DNA of 64,000 bases. Origin: JALORV01 sp963712485. GTDB taxonomy: Bacteria; Pseudomonadota; Gammaproteobacteria; Burkholderiales; Burkholderiaceae_F. The notes beneath the pieces are model-generated. The model saw only the letters and a program-made list of their open reading frames with translations. It was not told where the DNA came from and searched no databases. The translations under genes were made by a program, and so were the position numbers. Of the stretch, positions 55,232-64,000 are shown piece after piece (within the stretch, counting starts at the first letter, position 1; each line of letters begins with the position of its first letter). The stretch spans positions 310,001 through 374,000 of the forward strand of contig CAVQID010000019.1 in NCBI GenBank assembly GCA_963712485.1. The letters are read 5' to 3'.

Positions 55232-55264
55232 GTGCACGTGCGTCGGCGGAGCCGATGCGTAAAC
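55232..55264 (+). repeat. GTGCACGTGCG structured repeat, copy 4
   Basis: Read on the plus strand: GTGCACGTGCG, stem TCGGC, loop GGA, stem GCCGA, then TGCGTAAAC. It lies 13 bp upstream of the dnaG ATG, so it is in the dnaG leader. A short hairpin TTCGT-CCG-ACGAA precedes it (55218-55230), an arrangement similar to copy 2. Confidence 0.75.
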
Positions 55265-55277
55265 TTTCGCCGCAACC

Positions 55278-57062
55278 ATGATTCCCCAGGGCTTCATTCA
55301 AGACCTTCTTGCGCGCGTCGACATCGTCGAGGTCGTCGGTCGCTCCGTGCAGCTCAAAAAGGGCGGTCAGAACTATCTCGGGCTCTGCCCGTTTCATGGA
55401 GAAAAGTCGCCGTCATTCACGGTGAGCCCGTCGAAGCAGTTCTATCACTGCTTCGGCTGCGGGGCTCATGGCAGTGCGATCGGGTTCCTGATGGAGCAGC
55501 GCGGGCTCTCCTACGTCGAAGCGATACGCGAGCTCGCCCAGCAGGCCGGAATGCAAGTCCCGGAAACGAGCGAGCGCGGACGTGATGCGGCCGGCAAGCT
55601 CGGCGCGCTATCCGATCTGCTCAAAAAGGCGGCCGATTTTTACCGCGCCCAACTGAAGGACAGCCCGCTTGCGATTGAATACCTGAAAGGGCGCAGCCTG
55701 ACCGGACCGACGGCGGCGCGTTTCGCGCTCGGCTATTCACCGGATGCGTGGCAGCCGCTGCGCGCGGTCTTTGAAACCTACGAAGATCCCCGTCTGGTGG
55801 AGACGGGGCTTGTCATCTCGGACGAGGGCAAACGCTACGATCGATTTCGCGGCCGCATCATGTTCCCCATCCGCAACTCGCGCGGCAATTTCATTGGCTT
55901 CGGCGCGCGGATTCTCGGGGCGGGCGAGCCCAAGTACCTGAACTCGCCGGAAACGCCGCTCTATCACAAGGGGCAGGAGCTCTATGGACTCTTTGAAGCG
56001 CGTGAGTCCATACGCCAGACCGGTCGAGCCATCGTCTGCGAAGGCTATCTCGACGTGATTCAGCTGGCCCAGGGCGGATTCGGTGAAGCCGTCGCTGCAC
56101 TGGGCACCGCGGTCACGAGTGCTCACGTCGGTACGCTGATGCGCACGACGGACCACGTGATCTTCGCCTTTGATGGCGATGCGGCGGGTCGCAAGGCGGC
56201 TCGACGGGCACTCGAAGCGACGTTGCCGGTCATCGCCGACACCAAGCGCGCAAGCTTCGTCCTTCTACCCGAAGGTGAGGACCCCGACAGTCTGGTCCAG
56301 CATGGAGGGGCTGCTGCATTTGAACGCGAACTCGTGAAGGCGCTGCCGCTATCCCGCTTCTTCATCGAATGCCTGTCTTGGGGCCGTTCGTTCGCCTCTG
56401 CCGAAGATCGTGCGGCGATGGTGGCGGAGGCGCGATCGCTCGTGATGTCCATGCCCCCCGGCGCGTTGCGCCTGCAACTGCTGCGCGAACTAGCCGAGGC
56501 GGCGCGCACGCCGCTCGATGATCTCGAAGCACTGTATGGACTGAAGCGCAGGCGGCAGGGCCGGCCCGCGATCCTCGCGCGCAGGACACCGCATGCCGAA
56601 GTCGAAGACCTCAAGCGCCGCATCCTCCAGCAGCTGCTCGCGCATCCGCCGCTGGCACGGGAGTTCAACCAGGCGATTGCCGAGGAACACGTCGGCCGCG
56701 ACGATCCCATCGACAGCGAAATTGATGAAGTGTGGCGCACCGCTACAGCCCCGGAGCTGAGTTCCGGGGCTGTCATGACCCATGGCGCGCTGCTCGAAGC
56801 GTTGCAGTCGAGCGCCTTTATCGACGATTACCGGGTGCTCGCCGCCCAGGAAATGGAGCTGGATACGGACGTCGAGACGGCACGTCAGGTGCTCGACGAG
56901 GCGTTCCACAAGCTGCAGCTTCGCCGCCTGGAAGTTGCCCGCAGCGAGCGGCTCGCCGAGTTCGAACGCGACCCATCGGCGGACCGGTTGAGTGCCTACC
57001 GCGCGGCGGACCAGGCGTACACCCAGGCGCGCGGCCGGACTGCTGAAGCGCGGCCGCAGTAG
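55278..57062 (+). CDS. dnaG: DNA primase
   Basis: Makes RNA primers at the replication fork. The 594-residue protein has an N-terminal zinc domain with C37, H40, C58 and C61 (CPFHGEKSPSFTV, FYHCFGCGAHG), then the RNA polymerase domain with EGYLDVI and the TOPRIM Asp residues in FAFDGDAAGRKAA. The C-terminal domain that binds DnaB follows. The ATG has no strong Shine-Dalgarno; repeat copy 4 is immediately upstream. Confidence 0.97.
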   Translation: MIPQGFIQDLLARVDIVEVVGRSVQLKKGGQNYLGLCPFHGEKSPSFTVSPSKQFYHCFGCGAHGSAIGFLMEQRGLSYVEAIRELAQQAGMQVPETSERGRDAAGKLGALSDLLKKAADFYRAQLKDSPLAIEYLKGRSLTGPTAARFALGYSPDAWQPLRAVFETYEDPRLVETGLVISDEGKRYDRFRGRIMFPIRNSRGNFIGFGARILGAGEPKYLNSPETPLYHKGQELYGLFEARESIRQTGRAIVCEGYLDVIQLAQGGFGEAVAALGTAVTSAHVGTLMRTTDHVIFAFDGDAAGRKAARRALEATLPVIADTKRASFVLLPEGEDPDSLVQHGGAAAFERELVKALPLSRFFIECLSWGRSFASAEDRAAMVAEARSLVMSMPPGALRLQLLRELAEAARTPLDDLEALYGLKRRRQGRPAILARRTPHAEVEDLKRRILQQLLAHPPLAREFNQAIAEEHVGRDDPIDSEIDEVWRTATAPELSSGAVMTHGALLEALQSSAFIDDYRVLAAQEMELDTDVETARQVLDEAFHKLQLRRLEVARSERLAEFERDPSADRLSAYRAADQAYTQARGRTAEARPQ

Positions 57063-57477
57063 CTGCCGGGAAGGCGTGCCGGCCCTGTTTAGGGGGTTCC
57101 ATCCGGTACACCTTGCGGCAATCGGGTGCAACTTTGCTAATATGTTGAATTCTCGACGTTTCGCGTGTAAAGCGCGGCGCGGTCGGAGCGCCCAGGAGAT
57201 CGCGATTGATCGGTGGCGCGGCAATCCAGCATCAAGCAGCGTGCGTGACGCACTGTAGGGCGCCCCACCAGGACGCGCGCCCGGCCCCAGCGGCGAGTCA
57301 GCTCACGATCATGTGCGGATGCGACGGCGGAGCCTGCCGGTAAACCGGCGGGTCCCGATTGAGTTCGCGTAGTTGAACCCAATGATTCAAGGTGTGGCGA
57401 GTCGGCCTGCGCGCAGCAGGGTGACCGTCACCTTAGTGACTGCCCTGCCCAGCGCGGCGGCCAATCGGAGCGAGAAG
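57063..57477 (+). other. dnaG-rpoD intergenic region with a candidate promoter
   Basis: This 415-bp gap contains TTGCGG (57113-57118) and TAATAT (57138-57143), 19 nt apart, a plausible internal rpoD promoter. The open frame from TTG 57373 joins rpoD but lacks a ribosome-binding site. I see no small gene here. Confidence 0.4.
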
Positions 57478-59742
<2,265 letters not shown>

Positions 59743-59768
59743 TCCGGCGTGCACGCTGCCTCGACGAC

Positions 59769-59803
59769 GCACGGCCACAGCTCAGCGCTGCGGCCGTGCA
59801 CGT
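59769..59803 (+). terminator. Hairpin terminator after rpoD
   Basis: The 8-bp stem GCACGGCC/GGCCGTGC (59769-59776 with 59792-59799) encloses a second CAGC/GCTG stem and is followed by ACGTTT. It lies between the rpoD stop and the tRNA. Confidence 0.6.
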
Positions 59804-59814
59804 TTGGGCCCCGC

Positions 59815-59891
59815 GGGCCGTTAGCTCAGCTGGTTAGAGCAGAGGACTCATAATCCTTTGGTCGCTGGTTCAAATCCAGCACGGCCCACCA
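59815..59891 (+). tRNA. tRNA with CAT anticodon, probably tRNA-Ile2
   Basis: A complete cloverleaf with encoded CCA: acceptor GGGCCGT/ACGGCCC, D arm AGCTCAGCTGGTTAGAGC, anticodon loop CTCATAA, variable loop, T arm CTGGTTCAAATCCAG. Its similarity to E. coli ileX in the variable and T arms (TTGGTCGCTGGTTCAA) favours tRNA-Ile2 (lysidine-modified); elongator tRNA-Met is the alternative. The position after rpoD is common in betaproteobacteria. Confidence 0.9.
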
Positions 59892-59929
59892 ACCTACCAA
59901 CCCACGCCACATACTTCCGACCGACCCCC

Positions 59930-61339
<1,410 letters not shown>

Positions 61340-61387
61340 GCCGCCCGACGCCCCAGCAGGCCCAGGTTACCGACTTGTACCCGACGC

Positions 61388-61766
61388 CTACGCTTCTTTG
61401 CGGTGCCACCACTCGCGCAACGAGCGACATGCGCCCGCATCGTCGAACTCGAGCACGAACACACCGTCCAGACGGACTTTCGCTTGGCTCGTCACGCGCG
61501 TGAACGACGCGGTCCAGTGGGCGATGACCGTGCTGCCATCCGCGGCGAGTACGCGGTCCCCGAAGGAAATGTCGGCCTGACCCTCCGGGACGGCGCGCCA
61601 GTATTTCTGACACCGTCGCGGCCAAGCGCCGGATCCGAAAATGGCGTATTCAAATTACCGGCAGTCTTCGCTGAAGAGCTGGGATGCGGCCGCCGGGTCG
61701 GCCCGCTCCCAGGCCTGCCCGTAGCGCGCCAGCCATTGCTGTGCGGTTAGGGCAGTCATCGCCATG
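61388..61766 (-). pseudogene. SnoaL-like / nuclear transport factor 2 family protein, broken
   Basis: From ATG 61766 (MAMTALTAQQWLARYGQAWERADPAAASQLF) the frame stops after SEDCR at TAA. The expected continuation TPFSDPALGRDGVR is in another frame, and the rest, YWRAVPEGQADISFGDRVL to LREWWHRKEA, returns to the first. At least two indels are needed. The intact protein would be about 125 residues, a small-ligand-binding or polyketide-cyclase-like fold of unknown role. It may be decaying or mis-sequenced. Confidence 0.7.
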
Positions 61767-61804
61767 GTGTCGTCGAGCGGTGTGGCTCGTCGTCGAGCCG
61801 GCGC

Positions 61805-62920
61805 TCAGGACGCCGGCGCAATGGCCTGCGCTGCCGGCACCGGGAATGTGATCACGTGATCGGCATCGAGGCGGATGCCGATCATCTCGCCGATCGCATG
61901 GTCATGATGGCTCGGTACCAGCGCCAGCACTTCGCGTCCGCTATCGAGTCGCAGTGTGTAGATGAAGTCCCCGCCGCGGAACACCTTGCGCGTGACTTCT
62001 GCCTTTAACGGGCTGGCGTCGTCATGGACCACATCGTCGGGGCGAAGCAGCACTTCGACATGGCACCCCTTGCCGCAGGTCGCACAGCCTTGCTGACACG
62101 GCAACGGAATCTCGCCCTTGAGCTCACCCAGTTCGATCGCGACATTGCGTGCAGAAAGGACCTCGGCCGGCAGAAAAACGCCTTGGCCGATGAAGTCCGC
62201 CACGTAACGAGTCGCCGGGCGGTGGTAAAGCTCGTAGGGCCGGTCCCATTGCTCGAGATTCCCTTCGTGCATGACACCGACGCGATCGGCAATCGCGAAT
62301 GCTTCCTGCTGGTCGTGCGTGACCAGGATGCCGGTTGTGCCGCTGGCCTTCAGGATGCGACGAACCTCCTGCCCCAAACGCTGCCGCAATTCCACGTCCA
62401 GACTCGAAAACGGTTCGTCCATCAACAGCAATGCCGGCTTGGGCGCGAGCGCGCGTGCCAGTGCGACGCGCTGTTGCTGGCCGCCGGACAGTTCATGGGG
62501 GAAGCGGTCCGCTTCGACGCTCAGGCCGACAAGAAGGAGCATTTCGTCGACGCGCTGCTTGCGCGCGCCGGCAGGCAGACCGCGCAGGCCAAAGCCGATG
62601 TTGTCTGCAACCTTGAGGTGGGGGAAGAGCGCGTAATCCTGAAACACCAAGCCGACTCCGCGCTTTTCGGGCGGAGCGGTGAAGTGCGGCCCCGAAACGA
62701 CGAGGCCATCGATCTCGATCGTGCCTGCAGCGACCGGCAGGAAGCCGGCGATTGCGCGCAGCAGCGTGGTCTTGCCACAGCCTGAACTGCCGACCAGACA
62801 GCCAATTTCGCCCTGCTCCAGAGTCAGGGAAAGCCGATCGAGCACGCGGGCCGTGTCACGATAGGCGACGGCCAGGTCGTCGATAACGAGGAGGGCTGGG
62901 GGCGGTGGGGCGTGTTCCAT
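61805..62920 (-). CDS. fbpC: Ferric-iron ABC transporter ATP-binding protein
   Basis: Energises uptake of Fe3+. The 371-residue protein has Walker A GSSGCGKT (44-51), Q-loop FQDYALFPH, signature LSGGQ (144-148), Walker B LLLMDEP (165-171) and the H-loop VTHD. Residues beyond about 250 form a TOBE-type regulatory domain. Within it is C275-X3-C279-X2-C282-X3-C286, an unusual four-cysteine cluster followed by His. It is divergent from the fbpB permease and has an FbpC/AfuC-like length. Confidence 0.9.
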   Translation of the reverse strand: MEHAPPPPALLVIDDLAVAYRDTARVLDRLSLTLEQGEIGCLVGSSGCGKTTLLRAIAGFLPVAAGTIEIDGLVVSGPHFTAPPEKRGVGLVFQDYALFPHLKVADNIGFGLRGLPAGARKQRVDEMLLLVGLSVEADRFPHELSGGQQQRVALARALAPKPALLLMDEPFSSLDVELRQRLGQEVRRILKASGTTGILVTHDQQEAFAIADRVGVMHEGNLEQWDRPYELYHRPATRYVADFIGQGVFLPAEVLSARNVAIELGELKGEIPLPCQQGCATCGKGCHVEVLLRPDDVVHDDASPLKAEVTRKVFRGGDFIYTLRLDSGREVLALVPSHHDHAIGEMIGIRLDADHVITFPVPAAQAIAPAS

Positions 62921-62937
62921 GCCGTTCAGTGTACTTT

Positions 62938-62964
62938 AAATGCGGTTGGTTCTCATTTGCATTT
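62938..62964. promoter_or_regulatory. Candidate Fur-binding site
   Basis: Between the divergent iron-transport genes, AAATGC (62938-62943) and GCATTT (62958-62963) form an inverted repeat. On the minus strand the sequence contains GCAAATGAGAACC, related to the Fur-box consensus GATAATGATAATCATTATC. The match is partial. Confidence 0.5.
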
Positions 62965-62989
62965 AGACTCCGTGCCCTCAGGAGGGATA

Positions 62990-64000
62990 TTGGCGCAACG
63001 GCTACAAACGGGAATGCCTGAGCGGCCGGGCGGTTTCTGGCTGTTCTCATCGTCTCAGCGGGACCCGACGTTGCTCCGCGCGGTGGCGCTCTCGATCGCC
63101 TGCACGCTGCTCGTTGGGCTTCCGGTGCTCAGCGTCTTTGCCAGCTTCGCGGAAGCGCCGGTCTCGGCAGACACGCTTGGGCATCTGCTGGCGACGGTGA
63201 TTCCGGCGGCTCTGCTCGAAACGCTGCTGCTCGGCGCCGGCGTGCTCATCGGCGTCGTGATCATTGGCGCGGCGACAGGCTGGCTCGCGGCCTCGTGCGA
63301 GTTCCCCGGCCGCCGCATGCTCGAGTGGGCCTTGCTGCTGCCGCTCGCGATGCCGGCGTATATCGTCGCCTACGCATACACCGACGCACTGCAGTTTTCA
63401 GGACCGGTGCAGGCCGCGCTGCGCGAGTCGTTCGACTGGCGCCGAGGTGACTACTGGTTTCCTGAGATCCGCTCGATCCCCGGCGGGATCTTCGTGTTTT
63501 CGGTCGTGCTCTATCCCTACGTCTACCTGCTGGCACGCACCGCATTCCTGTCTCGCACCGCGTCGATGATCGACGCTGCGCGCAGTCTGGGTCTGACGCC
63601 GTGGCAGACCTGGTGGCAGGTGAATGTCCCGCTGGCGCGGCCAGCGATCGCTGCCGGTGCGCTGCTCGCATTGATGGAAACGCTGGCCGACTATGGCGCA
63701 TCGGCCTACTTCGGCCTGCAGACGTTCACCGTTTCGATCTACCGTGCGTGGTTTTCGCTGGGCGATCGTGTGGCGGCAAGCCAGCTGGCCGCGGTGCTGA
63801 TGATCCTCGTCCTCGGCATTTTCGCGATCGAACGCCGCGCGCGCGGCCGCGCGCGCTTCTTCACGCCGACGGCAAGCCAGCGTCCGGCCGCTCGCGCGCA
63901 CCTGCACGGCTGGCGCGCGTTCGCGGCGTCCGCCGCCTGCCTGGCGCCGATCGTGCTGGGCTTCATCCTGCCGGTGCTGCTGCTGCTCAGACTGCTGGGG
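62990..64000 (+). CDS. fbpB: Ferric-iron ABC transporter permease, 5' part
   Basis: Inner-membrane channel of the iron transporter; the coding frame runs off the window after 337 codons without a stop. TTG 62990 is chosen because AGGAGG (62980-62985) lies 4 nt before it; ATG 63014, eight codons later in frame, is the alternative. It has at least seven membrane segments so far and the EAA-type loop AARSLGLTPWQTWWQVNVPLARPAI that contacts FbpC. Family members have about 500-560 residues with two such domains. Confidence 0.88.
   Translation, partial: MAQRLQTGMPERPGGFWLFSSSQRDPTLLRAVALSIACTLLVGLPVLSVFASFAEAPVSADTLGHLLATVIPAALLETLLLGAGVLIGVVIIGAATGWLAASCEFPGRRMLEWALLLPLAMPAYIVAYAYTDALQFSGPVQAALRESFDWRRGDYWFPEIRSIPGGIFVFSVVLYPYVYLLARTAFLSRTASMIDAARSLGLTPWQTWWQVNVPLARPAIAAGALLALMETLADYGASAYFGLQTFTVSIYRAWFSLGDRVAASQLAAVLMILVLGIFAIERRARGRARFFTPTASQRPAARAHLHGWRAFAASAACLAPIVLGFILPVLLLLRLLG

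Noticed and set aside
61640..61670. TAA in the SnoaL gene as a recoded codon
   Set aside because: Frame changes are also needed on both sides, so simple damage or error is more likely than recoding.

Overview
The window is about 65% GC, gene-dense chromosomal DNA from a betaproteobacterium, most likely Burkholderiales or a close relative. The evidence is gene order: argG-argF-argD, rpsT next to murJ with a DUF3579 gene, exbB-exbD-lpxK-trm112-kdsB-adk, ribF-ileS-lspA-coaBC-dut, rpmG-rpmB-radC-fkpB-ispH, and xerD-ybaK-plsY-tsaD-rpsU-yqeY-dnaG-rpoD followed by a CAT-anticodon tRNA. There is no prophage, insertion sequence, CRISPR array or resistance island.

Layout. 0-6.8 kb: end of murB, an arginine biosynthesis block on the minus strand (argG, argF, argD) and a large Orn/Lys/Arg decarboxylase, then DUF3579. 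6.8-9.5 kb: rpsT, murJ and a peroxiredoxin. 9.5-15.3 kb: gamma-glutamyltranspeptidase, an HSD10-type dehydrogenase, an unknown secreted protein, a CoA-transferase interrupted by a frameshift, and a GNAT acetyltransferase. 15.4-18.3 kb: a proton-pumping pyrophosphatase fused to a periplasmic OmpA-like domain, with a second TM-OmpA protein in the same operon. 18.4-23.9 kb: adk, an orphan solute-binding protein, kdsB, trm112, lpxK, exbD, exbB. 24-28.3 kb: xseA, sodB, a DUF192 protein, icd. 28.3-28.7 kb: a large inverted-repeat locus. 28.8-33.9 kb: csp, clpS, clpA and flavocytochrome c sulfide dehydrogenase genes, with many single-base indels. 34-41 kb: a minus-strand operon ribF-ileS-lspA-coaBC-unknown-dut-acyltransferase. 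41-46 kb: purN, rsmB, an MscS channel, a desaturase. 46-54 kb: rpmG, rpmB, a zinc-ribbon/PEP-CTERM-like protein, radC, fkpB, ispH, a chalcone-isomerase-like protein, ogt, xerD, ybaK, plsY, tsaD. 54-60 kb: rpsU, yqeY, dnaG, rpoD, tRNA. 60-64 kb: an RhlE-type helicase, a decayed SnoaL gene, and a divergent ferric-iron ABC transporter (fbpC and the start of fbpB) with a Fur-like site between them.

Most of this is housekeeping: arginine supply, LPS and peptidoglycan precursors, translation, replication/transcription initiation, isoprenoids and cofactors. The lifestyle hints are sulfide oxidation (fccAB), iron uptake, and energy coupling through pyrophosphate.

Three things stand out. First, a structured intergenic repeat family occurs four times (28328, 28671, 33860, 55232). 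Its flanks are nearly invariant while its stem varies with compensatory changes. Second, the pyrophosphatase-OmpA fusion sits next to a partner with the same periplasmic domain. Third, single-base frame breaks are frequent, in clpA, fccA, fccB, lpxK, radC, tsaD, the CoA-transferase and the SnoaL gene. Several hit essential genes, so part of this is probably sequence error in a draft or metagenome assembly.
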